Of a DNA stretch of 64,000 bases, positions 8,825 to 19,382 are shown piece after piece (position 1 is the stretch's first letter; each line of letters begins with the position of its first letter). This DNA is from Rhizopus arrhizus (taxonomy: Eukaryota > Mucoromycota > Mucoromycetes > Mucorales > Rhizopodaceae). The notes below the pieces were generated by a model, which made no database searches, was not told the origin of the DNA, and saw only the letters and a list, made by a program, of their open reading frames with translations. The translations under genes were made by a program, and so were the position numbers. The stretch is from assembly GCA_024220505.1 (NCBI GenBank), contig JAKZZE010000001.1:2418001-2482000 (forward strand). The letters run 5' to 3'.

Positions 8825-11617
8825 TTACTTATGAAGAGATTTAAGTCGTTTACTGGATCGAGTAACTGTGGATGAAGTATTACAAACGTTTTTAGTTGGA
8901 GGCTTATTACGACGAGTTCTTTTAACAGATCGTGTTGAAGAGCCAACATTAGAATTAATTGTGGATTTTTTATCAACCAAATTAGAATTGGTTTCATCAT
9001 CAGAAGAGAAATGTTTCATCGCAGCACTTATAGTACCAGATGGTGTAGATTTTAATACTTCAGATGAAGATGGAGAATTGGTAATTGGAGCATTTTTTGG
9101 AGGAATATACTTTTTACCAAGATTTTTCCAATAGTTGCGTAGTGTGTTAGGGTCATTAAACTTATCTGCAGATAGCCATTCATCCCACTCACTGCTATAG
9201 TTTTTCCAACGTACAAGGTACTCACGGTTTTTTGGAGGGCCACGATGGTTTATAACTGCCTCGATTTCGAAATTTATGATTTCATTACCTTCATCATCCA
9301 GTTCGATCACTTCTTCATTAGAGATTAATTTCAGTTCAACAGAAGTGTAGGCACGAGGCATAAGGACACCAGTTTCGTCACGTAAGATATAGGCATTTCC
9401 TTTATTTTTACGTACGACTGTATATGGTCCTTCATAAGCAGGAGCAAGTTGACCAGATTTATTTGGAATACGAACCATGACATGAGAGCCAGGTGTGTAA
9501 TCAACAAGCCTATGAGAATCATTGAACTTTGCTTGTTCAAGTTCTATTTGTGCTTTGGTTTTATTTACGATAGCTGGGAATACAATATCAGTCATATAGT
9601 CAATGCGTTTCATGAGTTCTTCATGAGACATTGGTGGTTTATCTTTAACTTCTTTGAGCTTATCTTTGTCAGATCGAAAACCATAAGGTTCGTTCATTTT
9701 ACGTGCGAACATGAGAGAGAAAGGTGTGGAATTTAACCGTTTGGATATACGATTATTCATAGCAAGTTGAATAGATGGAAGATATAAATCCCAATCATTG
9801 CCAACACCATGAGTGGCTTTAGCCAATAATTTTTTAACTGATTGTACAGTACGTTCACTGATTCCATTAGCAGATGGGTGTAGAGGGGTGATGAATCGAT
9901 GATCATAGCCCATAGCATCAGCTAAATCTTTTGAGAGCGAGTTTTTAAACTCTGTTCCATTATCACTTTGAAGTTTTGTAGGAAAACCCATAATTGAGAA
10001 TACGTCAATAAGAGAGCGTAAAATTGTATCTGATCTTTTGTCAGGTAGAGCACGAAGTATACAAAAACGTGTACAAACATCGATGATAACCATAAAATAA
10101 TTATTATTGTAAACGGAAGTAGTATGCATAGGACCACCAAGATCAATAGCATAATGATCACCAGGGTAGTAGCTATAAATGCTGCGTAGAGGATGGAAGC
10201 CTCTTTTTTCTATATTATGTTTCATACAATCTTTGCATTGCTTAATGAATTTAATGCAATCACCTATCAGGTTAGGCCAATGAATACCGTCATTATGGAG
10301 ACGTTTGACCATTTGTTCAGCACCATAGTGACCAATTTTATTATGGGCATCTATAAGTAACTGTTGGTGTTCAGCCAAAGGCGGTGTAAGATAATCCGAA
10401 TATAATGGCTGTGCAGATTGTACATAAAATAGGTATTGATCATTGATATTATCATCAATATTTCTTAGATCAGTATTTTCTTTAACTTGATTGATGTCCT
10501 TTTGTGCATCAGAAGTTGTAGTTTCTTGAATTACTGAAATAATGTTAATAGCAGCATTGTATTTAGAATAAGCTCGATGTCTTTTCTTTGTATTGATTGT
10601 CTCAGAAATAGCATGATTCTGTCTATACGAGGATAATCTTTTGCCTTTTTTGATATCACTTTCATGCTCGACCGTATCCTTTGGCGGATATAATCTGGAT
10701 AGTTTGTCAGGTAAGACATTTTCCAAACCGGGAACATGAATGACACTAAAGCTATAATCAAGGATGACGTCAAGCCATTTAATAAGCATACTATTTGCAT
10801 TCTTTTGGGAATGAATATAGCATAAAGCTTTATGGTCAGTGTATAAAGTAAATCGTGTGCCCCATATGAATTTATGAAATTGGGTTAAGGCATAAACTAC
10901 ACCAAGCAATTCACGCATTGTAACACTGTAGCGTTTTTCGCTTCTTGACAGGGAACGGGACATGAAACCAATGTATCTTTTGATTTTAGATATTTCGCCA
11001 TTGGGTTTAGTCACTTCGAACTCTTGATATAAGCAACAACCAGTACTGTAATCTGATGAATCAGTAGCAATACAAAATGGGTTTGACAGATCAGGATGGG
11101 ATAACATTAATTCTGAAGACAAAATGTGCTTGATACTATCAAAGTGCATTTGATGCTCTTTTGTCCATTCGAAAGGACCTTGAACTTTTTCATCATGGCA
11201 ACGCAAAGCATCTAAGGGAGCCATGAGAAGTGCAGCATTGGGAGTATGTTGTCTAAAATAGTTGACAAACCCAAGAAAACTCTGCACTTGCTTTTGAGTA
11301 GTAGGACGAGGCCAATCGTATATATTTGTTAATTTTCGGGCATCTATCTGCTTTCCTGAGGCAGAAATAGAATATCCTAATAAGTAAACGGCAGATTTTG
11401 CCAAATAGGTCTTTTCAAAATTGATTTTTAAATTAGCATCAGTTAATATTTGTAGCACTTTTTTAACATGAAGAAAATGTGCATGTATAGATGAACTGAA
11501 TATACAGATATCATCAACAAAACATCTTACATAAGGAAGATCTTTAAATAATGTTAACATTATACGAGAGAATAACTGACTTATTGTAGATATTCCAAAA
11601 GGAGCACCTCTATACAT
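8825..11617 (-). pseudogene. Element B pol, C-terminal part (RT core, RNase H, integrase, chromodomain)
   Basis: This frame carries the second half of Pol: MYRGAPFG, RT catalytic FVDD in CFVDDICIFSS, RNase H (IATDSSDYS, LYTDHKAL), integrase zinc region (HNKIGHYGAEQ ... CIKFIKQCKDC), the DDE residues in AIDLGGP, QSDNGTEF and ISERTVQ, and a chromodomain (YLVRWKNYSSEWDEW). It ends in a basic tail. It has no start of its own. The frame is open upstream to about 11697 and is the frameshifted continuation of the ORF ending at 11671. I treat both as one broken gag-pol gene. ATG 11617 is internal to RT and is not a real start. Confidence 0.85.
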
Positions 11618-11670
11618 ATATTGTAAATTATTGGGTGCAGTAAAAGTAGTTTTAATTTGATCATCCTTAT

Positions 11671-14301
11671 TTACAGGAAACTGATTAAATGCAGATTTAG
11701 ATCTAACGTGCTAAAAATGACTGCACCAGACATAGAATTGAATATGTCGTTAATTAATGGAAGTTGATGATTATCAACCGGTAAGACCTTATTTAACATT
11801 CTAGGATCCAACACTAATCGAATTTTATCTGTCTTAGTGCCATCTAGATTTTTTTTATGAGTTACTGTCATAGGCAGATTCCATCCAGATGGTGTTGCTG
11901 GAATGATAATACCTTCATCTAACCAACCATTTATTATATCCATTACTTTAGGCTGTAAGGTATATGCTATTGGATATTGCTTTATATTGGCAACATAATC
12001 TTTTGGTGTTGGAAGATGTAAAACAGCCTCTTTAATATTACATAAAGAATTCTTATTTAATTTTTTATTTGCTTCGATGTATGGTTTAATAGCCATATCA
12101 AAAACTTTTTGTTCTTTTTCTGTACCGGCTCGTGAAATATTTGGTTCATAAGCTTTATCTAGAATAGAGTCATCTAATTCTTTTTCAGTACTCTTATGTT
12201 TGACTGCTACATTCATTAAATGAATGGAAAGTTTAGGAAGCAAATCTGTTCCAATAAGAATTTTACAGTTGTGAGAGGAAGCATGATCGTCAATAATATC
12301 AAACTTATGTTTAATAATGTGGTCAATGTTGTCGTATTCGACATTCACATAGTCAATAGATCTCATTCTGGGAATTTGGTCGCCATTTGCTAAAACTAGG
12401 TTACCAGGAACTGAATGAAATTTAATATTATTGTCTATTGCAAATTTTTTATTTATGACAGAGACACGTGCACCAGTATCTATGATACCATAAGTGTTCA
12501 CATTATTAAGCGTGATTGGAGTAACGGGGGAATAAGCCACATTATCCGATTCGAATAGACTATCATCTTCTCCAACTTTATTATTACGAATGGCAAAGAC
12601 ATTTTTGTTATACTCTTCATCAAAACTAGTATTTATATTTTTATTTGAACAGATTATGTTTCTGTCATAATGCTTATAAAGAAATTCAAATTCGTCATCA
12701 GATGATTCACATTGTTCATACGATTGCGAGGTAGATTCATTTTTACTAGGAGATAAAGATAAATCAGTAACTCTGTTTTTAGGAGATTTATTTGTCTGAC
12801 TAATGCTAGTGATCGAGTTGGACAACTCTAAATTGCTAACAGTTTTGTCATTTCCTTTAAAAGAATTACTTACAATTTGTTTGCCATATTTTCTTTTGAT
12901 ATGTTCAAGTCTTACAGAACAAGATGAATAATGACCAGGAGAGTACTTGGCAGTTTTGCAAAATGTGCATATACCTTGTTTCTTTAAATCCGCAATTTCT
13001 TGCTGAAATTCAACAGATGTTTTGGAAACTTTTTGGTTCTTATGTTCACTTTGATGTACCATTTTTCTTTTTTTAGTATTGGTGTTATCATCATGTTCAA
13101 CGAGTTTTTTGGTATTATCTTCCTTTTTCTTATCCTTAAGGATGTTCAACAAAGCAGATTCCAGGTTAGCCATTTCTTTAATGAGAATAGCTTCAAGAAC
13201 ATTCCATTCCTTAGGCAGAGGAATAGGTAAGTTGCGTGTTGAATAAATACTTTCTCCAGTGATATTGGAGCTAGTAGAGACAAGCGAGGGAAGATTCTTT
13301 TTGACAGTATTTTGGACAATTTCCTGAAACTTGACAGTGTAAAGCCTCGAAATGAAATGTCCAATCAAGAAAGTGTTATCATGCATGTTAACCTTTGCAC
13401 CAAGAGAGAAAAGACGATATCGATCCATTGCTTGGGTCAAAGTTTCACAACGTTCTTGCTTGAAATTGATAAGATTTTTAAACCACATCTCTGGTGTAGT
13501 TTGTGAAGCAAGATCGAAGCGTTGTTTCAAGACTTCTTTTGCCTGATCCCAATTCAAAGCGGTTTTCTTATCCATACAACGTCTTTTGATGAATCGTTCG
13601 AACCAGTCATGGTCGGCATCACTGTCAGACTTTTCAAATGAAACTTCCAGGTAGTGCAACCAATGATCCTCTACAGATACATCATAATCCAAGAATTTTC
13701 TTTGGAAATCTCTAATAAACATATCCAAAGATGGTTCGTTACTAGGATTGACGTTTTTATCACCTTCGCGAAGAGTGAGCTGATACAGAGCACTAGCGGT
13801 AGGGTTGACATTGAATTTTGGGATTTCAAGACTTGGGATAAGTCTATCCTTGGGTGATGAATTTCTAGATTCATTGCCCTTCAACTCATGATTACGCAGT
13901 TCTAACTGGGAAGCAATGATAGCGTCAACATCTTTTAAAGCTGATACAGCATAGCTCAATTGCTTTTCGTTTTCTTCAAGTAAAGTTAGCTTATTTTCTA
14001 AAATAAAACTCGCTTTATTATTGTTTAATTTTTCAATTAAATCAAAGAACAAGGATTTTTGAGCCATCAACCTATCCATATAATTGGAAGGGTCCGAAGA
14101 AGGAACAGCAGGAGAAGAATCAGTAACTTCATCCATCTCAACATCAGTTTCAATGGATGCATCATCACGAGGATGGATGGATGAGTTTGACGCTCTACTT
14201 TCGAGAGTTTCAAGATCCATTCTATCCAAGGACTTAGCTACTTCATCAGCTGAATCCTTTTCAACGTTTTTGGCAGGGGATTGATTAATAGAAGAATTCA
14301 T
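11671..14301 (-). pseudogene. Element B gag, protease and N-terminal RT (frameshifted gag-pol)
   Basis: From the ATG at 14301 the frame encodes a Gag with an acidic, Asp/Glu-rich N-terminus, a capsid-like central region, a basic linker, the zinc knuckle CTFCKTAKYSPGHYSSC (about residues 441-460, CX2CX8HX3C) and a protease DTGARVS (about 608). The start of RT follows (LDPRMLNKV, then STLDL). At about 11696-11698 the conserved STLDLKSAF motif is lost: STLDL is followed by NLHLISFL and a stop. The other four chromodomain families read DLKSAF or similar here, so a single lost A in the run is the simplest explanation. Confidence 0.85.
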
Positions 14302-14310
14302 TCAAAAAAA

Positions 14311-14645
14311 TGAGATATTTGCAGATAATAAAGTGAGAAAAAAGAAAGGAAATAGTACTTGAAAACTAGTGAATGAGTCTCTATGTAACCTCTTTATTAG
14401 ATTTCAAGACGAGAGTGAGAACCCATTTAATCAAACTACGCCTTTATATAGGAAATGAAATTATTCAGGGACCGAAGTGAGTTCAAGGTCAATTTTAGTA
14501 TTGAGCTTGAACAATATAAACATTGTATATGAGCTTTTAAGGAATATGTAATGAGTAATATTATGTATTCAGTACTTGTTATTTCTTATATAAGATCTGA
14601 GTAATCTCATACGAATAATAAGTATTTAATGAGGTAAATACGACA
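14311..14645 (-). repeat. 5' LTR of element B
   Basis: 335 bp. It is followed by TCATT, matching 8384-8388. The inward minus-strand sequence starts TTTTTTTGAATGAATTC, again without a TGG primer site. Confidence 0.92.
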
Positions 14646-14650
14646 TCATT

Positions 14651-16210
14651 GATGCAAGAAAGAAGTCCATAACTATCAGCGTGAACAAAAAGAAGATGGT
14701 GATTCCAACTTTACAGGATAAACTGGATATTCTAGCTATTGAAACACAAAGCAATACAGAACGTATTACTAATCTCATTTTATCTGAATACAAAGACGTG
14801 GTAGCTACAAACCCAAACAAACCCAACGTCACTCATTTGGTAGAATTTGAGATTGATACAGGCGATCATCCTCCAGTATTCGAAAAACCTCGAACTTTTC
14901 ATCCACAATTAGAAAAAGCTATACAAGATCGAATGGAAGAAATGTGTAAAGATGGAATCATGTCTAAATTAGCATTCTCAAAATGGGGTTCAAGAGTTCG
15001 CCCTGTTAATAAACCTGATGGTTCTATACGTATTTGTGGAAATTATGTATCTCTGAACAAAATAACTACACCAATCAAATATCCGTTTGTCAACATACAT
15101 GAAGCATTACAGAGTTTAGGTACAGCAAAGGTATTCACAAAACTAGATTTAGCCTCAGGATATTATCAAATACCTATCAAGAAAGAAGATCGCGAAAAGA
15201 CTGCTCTAGTTACCAAATCGGGTTTCTATATATTTAACGTTATGAGCATGGGACTCAAGAACGCGCCTATGGTTTTTCAACAACTCATGGACAATGTCTT
15301 AGGTGTATACAAGTTTTCAATAGCTATTGCCTATCTGGATGATGCTGTTATATTCTCGCCTGATTTGAACACACACATCAAGCATATCAAGTTGATAATG
15401 GAGAGATTACGTTATGCAAAATTATCTATCAAGTTATCAAAGTGTCAATGGGTTCTGTCTCAAGTGGAATATCTTGGTTTTCTCATTTCTGCTGAAGGTA
15501 TTCAAGGTCATCCTGACAAGATAAAGCCAATAGTACAATACACTGCACCCTCAGATATAAAAGAATTGGAACGGTTTTTAGGCATGGCTGGTGTTTATCA
15601 ACGATTTATTTCACAATATCAACTGAAAACTGAACCTCTTCGTCAACTTAAAAAGAAAGATCAAGAATATAACTGGGGTCCAAAACAAGAAGCATCCTTT
15701 CAGCAAATCAAACAAGATTTATGTTTGTTACCTACTCTCAAACAACCTGATTTCACAAGGAAATTTGAATTACATTGCGATGCGGCTACAAAGGCAGGTA
15801 TTGCTGTAATATTATGCCAACGTTACGACGATCATCCATATCCATTAGCGTTTGCTTCCCGTTCGTTGTCTCCAGCGGAAAAGAATTACTCGGTGCAAGA
15901 ACTAGAATGTCTAGCTGTTGTATTTGGCATAAAGAAATTTCGGCAATTTCTCGAATGTGGTTTCTTTTTGATATACACTGATCACTCTAGTCTACAATGG
16001 GTATTAAACACTAAAGAAGATAAACAAGCTAGGATATGGCGATGGTGCATGTTCTTACAGGCATACGACTTCCAAGTTATATACGTACCAGGTCATACCA
16101 ATCAAGCTGCTGATGCGCTATCCAGACATCCATTACCTCCAGGTATTCAAGCAGTAAACACATTCGACTGGGTTCAACTTCAAGATAATGATGAAAGATA
16201 CAACAAATGA
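14651..16210 (+). CDS. Element H pol: reverse transcriptase and RNase H
   Basis: This is the third piece of the H polyprotein, in frame with 7499-8388 after excision of B (943 codons in total from 1120). RT motifs: RPVNKPDGSIRICGNY, FTKLDLASGYYQIP, MSMGLKNAP and catalytic YLDD near 15333-15347. The RNase H part shows HCDAATKAG, SPAEKNYSVQELECLA and YTDHSS, and ends with a DALSRHPLPPG linker. RT copies the element RNA into DNA in cytoplasmic particles and RNase H removes the RNA. The frame stops with TGA at 16208-16210, before the integrase, where related Gypsy pols normally read through. The next ORF overlaps it as ATGA. Confidence 0.85.
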   Translation, partial: DARKKSITISVNKKKMVIPTLQDKLDILAIETQSNTERITNLILSEYKDVVATNPNKPNVTHLVEFEIDTGDHPPVFEKPRTFHPQLEKAIQDRMEEMCKDGIMSKLAFSKWGSRVRPVNKPDGSIRICGNYVSLNKITTPIKYPFVNIHEALQSLGTAKVFTKLDLASGYYQIPIKKEDREKTALVTKSGFYIFNVMSMGLKNAPMVFQQLMDNVLGVYKFSIAIAYLDDAVIFSPDLNTHIKHIKLIMERLRYAKLSIKLSKCQWVLSQVEYLGFLISAEGIQGHPDKIKPIVQYTAPSDIKELERFLGMAGVYQRFISQYQLKTEPLRQLKKKDQEYNWGPKQEASFQQIKQDLCLLPTLKQPDFTRKFELHCDAATKAGIAVILCQRYDDHPYPLAFASRSLSPAEKNYSVQELECLAVVFGIKKFRQFLECGFFLIYTDHSSLQWVLNTKEDKQARIWRWCMFLQAYDFQVIYVPGHTNQAADALSRHPLPPGIQAVNTFDWVQLQDNDERYNK

Positions 16211-17400
16211 AATCCGAACTTCACAAACATTCATCACTGGCATTAATCAATCGTATTGTCTATAAGGTGATTCCACAAGCAAAAAATGTAAGCAAGAATA
16301 ATCTACTCGTTGTGGTTCCCAAGGCGGTGGTGCAAGACATACTCAAGCAATACCATGATTCGTCATTTGGTGGTCATTTTGGTTACAAGAAAACAAAAGC
16401 AAAAATTCTACAAAACAAGTTATGGTGGTCAAACATGGAAGAAGACATCAAGAAATATTGCTCAAGCTGTAAAGAATGTCAAGTAAACAAAGGATACAAG
16501 TCCAAGCAATACCATGAAGGATCTACTAACGGCTCGCACCCATTTCAACGGGTTGCGATCGATTTTTGGGGTCCCTTACCGGAAGCAAGTTATCAACAAT
16601 ATAAATACATTCTGGTGATTGTTGATACATTCACTAAATTCGTAGAATTATATCCGGTAAAATCTACTAGTGGGGAAGATGTAGCCCAAGCGTTTTACAA
16701 CAATTATATTCTCAAGCACGGCATTCCTTCTGAAATATTACAAGACAATGGTCCTCCATTCTCCAGCATGTTTCATTCACAACTAACAAATCTCCTCGGC
16801 TCGGAAAATCTTTACACACCTGCGTATCATCCACAATCCAACGGTATAGTAGAAAGATTCATGACAACTCTAAGAAGAATGATTTTATCATATACAGAAC
16901 AAGCAAGCATCAAAAATGAATGGTATAAGAATTTAAGATTAATTCAATTTGTTTATAACAACTCAGTTCATTCAACCACTGGCTTCACTCCTTTCTTTTT
17001 GGTACATGGTCGACATCCAAGAACACCTTTGGTAACAGCGGACGAAGGCACGATGTATGAACACTACAAGTCGCCTCCACAAGAATTTGCAATCAAGCTG
17101 CAAGAAAAACTAAATTGTGCGTTTGACATGGTCGATAAGTATATGATTAGAAAGTCTCAAAATGAACAAGAAAACCCGTATGAACTTGGACAACAAATTT
17201 TATTATTCAATCAAGCGTTATCCAACAAGAAGAAGCCACGCAAGTTGATGTTTGATTGGATTGGCCCTTTCTCGATAGTAAATGTTAAAACAAGATCTAC
17301 TGTTGATGTTCAAGACATAAAAACGAAGAAAACGATATACAATGTGCATATTTCAAGAATCAAGTTAATTAAGCAACGTGATCCCAACAACAACAATTAG
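16207..17400 (+). CDS. Element H integrase
   Basis: 397 codons from an ATG overlapping the RT-RNase H stop by four bases (ATGA). The integrase shows an HHCC zinc-binding region (HDSSFGGHFGYKKTK ... CSSCKEC) and the catalytic core: D in AIDFWGPLP, D in LQDNGPPFSS and E in SNGIVERF. A C-terminal beta-rich domain follows (FDWIGPFSIVNVKTR ... YNVHISRIKL). There is no chromodomain, unlike elements A-E. The -1 relation to the upstream frame may be a one-base mutation, a frameshift site or termination-reinitiation. No classical X-XXY-YYZ slippery heptamer is evident at CAACAAATGA. Confidence 0.85.
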   Translation: MKSELHKHSSLALINRIVYKVIPQAKNVSKNNLLVVVPKAVVQDILKQYHDSSFGGHFGYKKTKAKILQNKLWWSNMEEDIKKYCSSCKECQVNKGYKSKQYHEGSTNGSHPFQRVAIDFWGPLPEASYQQYKYILVIVDTFTKFVELYPVKSTSGEDVAQAFYNNYILKHGIPSEILQDNGPPFSSMFHSQLTNLLGSENLYTPAYHPQSNGIVERFMTTLRRMILSYTEQASIKNEWYKNLRLIQFVYNNSVHSTTGFTPFFLVHGRHPRTPLVTADEGTMYEHYKSPPQEFAIKLQEKLNCAFDMVDKYMIRKSQNEQENPYELGQQILLFNQALSNKKKPRKLMFDWIGPFSIVNVKTRSTVDVQDIKTKKTIYNVHISRIKLIKQRDPNNNN

Positions 17401-17534
17401 AAAAACAATATAGAAATCTATTTCAAGCTTTTTTGTCCTCTCTGGTTTTTTAATGCTGAATTACGATTATCTGATGATTAATTATTATATTATTATTTAT
17501 TATCTTTTATATGGTCTCTATCTCAGTCGTGGGA

Positions 17535-17623
17535 TGTTGAGATAAAATATGATCTGAATCTTAATCTGAATAAAATTGCCTTTTTCTTTTATAATCAACT
17601 GTCACATAGCGTTCCTCAGTACA
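17535..17623 (+). repeat. 3' LTR of element H
   Basis: 89 bp, appearing identical to 760-848 and followed by TGCA. Only a weak purine stretch (GTGGGA) precedes it. Confidence 0.88.
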
Positions 17624-17749
17624 TGCAATGACCGCGGAGTTTAGACATTATCCAAGTACTCTGTCATTGTAGCTTTCAAATGAGGTATAGCATGCGACCA
17701 ATTGTGGTACTCAATGCTTCGTGACAAGCAAAAAACGAAAAAAAGCATA

Positions 17750-17769
17750 ACACTTGAAGGGTTTTGTGG
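17750..17769 (-). repeat. Right arm of the MITE-like TIR pair
   Basis: ACACTTGAAGGGTTTTGTGG is the exact inverse of 700-719. It is followed by GGCACTG and TA, which resembles a Tc1/mariner outer end (CAGTG reading inward). Confidence 0.55.
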
Positions 17770-19046
17770 GGCACTGTACGTATTTGTTTGTATTTTCCTG
17801 GATTTGAATTAGTTGGAGAGAGAAAAGTCAAATGCTGCAAAAGTTTGCTGCATTGTGTTACAGCAACATACCAAAAGTAGAATAAAAATGCGACAATACA
17901 TTACAATACGATATTGTCGTATATTTTATTCTCATTTTGGATAGTGTTACAAATATTCCTTTTTTGATACTTCTACCTACAGTTGTCATCCGCAGTATAG
18001 TCGCAGCATAGTCGCAGCAATGTCGCAGTACTTTCAATATTAACATTATAACAATATATAACAATGTAAGGTTCGTTATGTTTTCGGGTTTAAGTAGGTT
18101 CGATATAAGTTGTTGAGATAAAGTATTAGGTCAATTGAGATCCAATAAGGGTAAGTAATTTGAATTATAGGCTTGCTTGTATATAGTGACCACCAGATCT
18201 TGTTAAGTGGATCAAACTTGATTTGTAAAGTAAAATGTAAAGAAATATAATAAAAATATAAAATAGATACAATGAAGATAATTTGCTTCAAGGGAATTCG
18301 ACTTGTTTGTTATAAAATAAGAAAAATAGATTTTATCTTTTAAGAGACTATTTATTCAAAGTAAAAATAGGTTTTTGAATAGAAGTGAATTTAAGTGAAC
18401 TAAAGTGAATTGAAATAAAAGATATAGAGATATTTATATATAAATGAAAGAGAAAAAAGAAAAGGAAATAAGGTTGATATTTTTACTTGAGTTAATATTT
18501 TTACTTGTGTCGGTATTTTTACTTGTGTCGATGTTGTGTATTTCAGTTAAATTACTGAAGTAAGTCGATTTCAAAGTCAGTTGTACTGTCCAAAATTTTA
18601 TAGATGTCTTCATCATTCTCGTTACAACAACATCACCACCGCAGCAAATGTAAAATAGTATAAATAGACATTATCTTTATTAAATAAAATCAATCAATCT
18701 TTTACTACTTAATAAGTTCTCGGTACCTTTGTTAATTACTATAAAAAGTGTCGTGCTCTTTATAGTATTGTATATAAAAGGAAATATAGTCTTAAAGATT
18801 AGGTAGTGGATAATTGTCCTTTTATTTCTAATAATTATTATCTCTATTTATATTACTTTACAAAACTAAGATATATACAAGTATTGTCATAATTCATGAG
18901 TCATGTTGATATTGAATATAAACAACTCTCTTGTGAGTCATAGCATGTAACTTGTTGAATACAAACTTCATTAAAAGGAAAGCAACACAAATATCCATAT
19001 ATAGAATAAAAAGATATGACAAAAGACTATTCGTGATCAAACAGGA
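17770..19046. other. AT-rich gene-free region with hairpin and short tandem repeats
   Basis: No convincing coding region is present. Visible structure: an imperfect inverted repeat at about 17878-17938 (GAATAAAAATGCGACAATA against GAATAAAATATACGACAATA); a short GTCGCAGCA-type repetition at about 17990-18030; and about three imperfect 19-bp units of the TATTTTTACTTGTGTCG type at about 18475-18535. The rest looks like ordinary intergenic DNA. Confidence 0.5.
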
Positions 19047-19050
19047 CAAT

Positions 19051-19058
19051 AAAAAAAA
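19051..19058 (-). terminator. Possible RNA polymerase III terminator for tRNA-Gly
   Basis: A run of eight A (T on the transcribed minus strand) lies about 50 nt beyond the tRNA 3' end. It is the first long T run downstream, so it is a plausible but rather distant Pol III stop. Confidence 0.3.
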
Positions 19059-19109
19059 TCTCTATTTCCGACACATCACAACACATTATTCTACAAGTAC
19101 CAAATCGAA

Positions 19110-19180
19110 TGCGTCCTCGGGGAATCGAACCCCGGCCTTCACCTTGGAAGGGTGAAATTCTACCATTAAACTAAGAACGC
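19110..19180 (-). tRNA. tRNA-Gly (anticodon TCC)
   Basis: The minus strand folds as a cloverleaf. The acceptor GCGTTCT pairs with AGGACGC (one G-T). The anticodon stem TCACC/GGTGA encloses the loop CTTCCAA, giving anticodon TCC. The T arm is CGGGG-TTCGATT-CCCCG and the discriminator base is A. There is no intron. Its first 14 nt (TAAACTAAGAACGC on the plus strand, 19167-19180) recur after every LINE and SINE copy to the right, so this gene is the integration target of that array. It remains intact, because the insertions begin exactly at its mature 5' end. Internal A and B boxes should keep it transcribable, but its natural 5' flank has been pushed about 15.6 kb away. Confidence 0.95.
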
Positions 19181-19382
19181 GCAAGCCACTTTTCTTTCGC
19201 TTTTGGTTAAAAAGGTAAACTTGACTCTTTTTTGGAAAGCCGATATCTCTGTCAAATCTATCCATCCATCAACAATTTTTACATCAATCGACGCCTTTTG
19301 ATCTATACTTTTATTTGGTTCAACTCTTATTCTGATATCTTCACTACTTGTTGCTTAATCATTCCTGAAAGTTTGCATCCAA

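Larger units (their letters stand above)
8389..14645 (-). mobile_element. Element B: chromodomain Ty3/Gypsy retrotransposon inside pol of H
   Basis: 335-bp LTRs (8389-8723 and 14311-14645) appear identical and are flanked by TCATT (8384-8388, 14646-14650). The element lies antisense to H. Its gag-pol frame is broken once inside RT, so this copy probably cannot move by itself even though the LTRs suggest it arrived recently. Confidence 0.92.
760..17623 (+). mobile_element. Element H: Ty3/Gypsy LTR retrotransposon, interrupted by elements A and B
   Basis: The element has 89-bp LTRs beginning TGTTGAG and ending GTACA at both ends, flanked by the 4-bp direct repeat TGCA (756-759 and 17624-17627). 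The internal order is gag, zinc knuckle, protease, RT, RNase H, integrase, which is the Ty3/Gypsy (Metaviridae) order. No chromodomain follows the integrase. Element A is inserted in gag and element B just after the protease. Removing both, with one copy of each target duplication, leaves the reading frame open. Without the insertions H would be about 4.6 kb. LTRs of 89 bp are very short for this group. Confidence 0.88.

Noticed and set aside
8825..11617. An independent gene starting at ATG 11617
   Set aside because: The start lies inside the RT domain; it is the frameshifted second half of the element B polyprotein.
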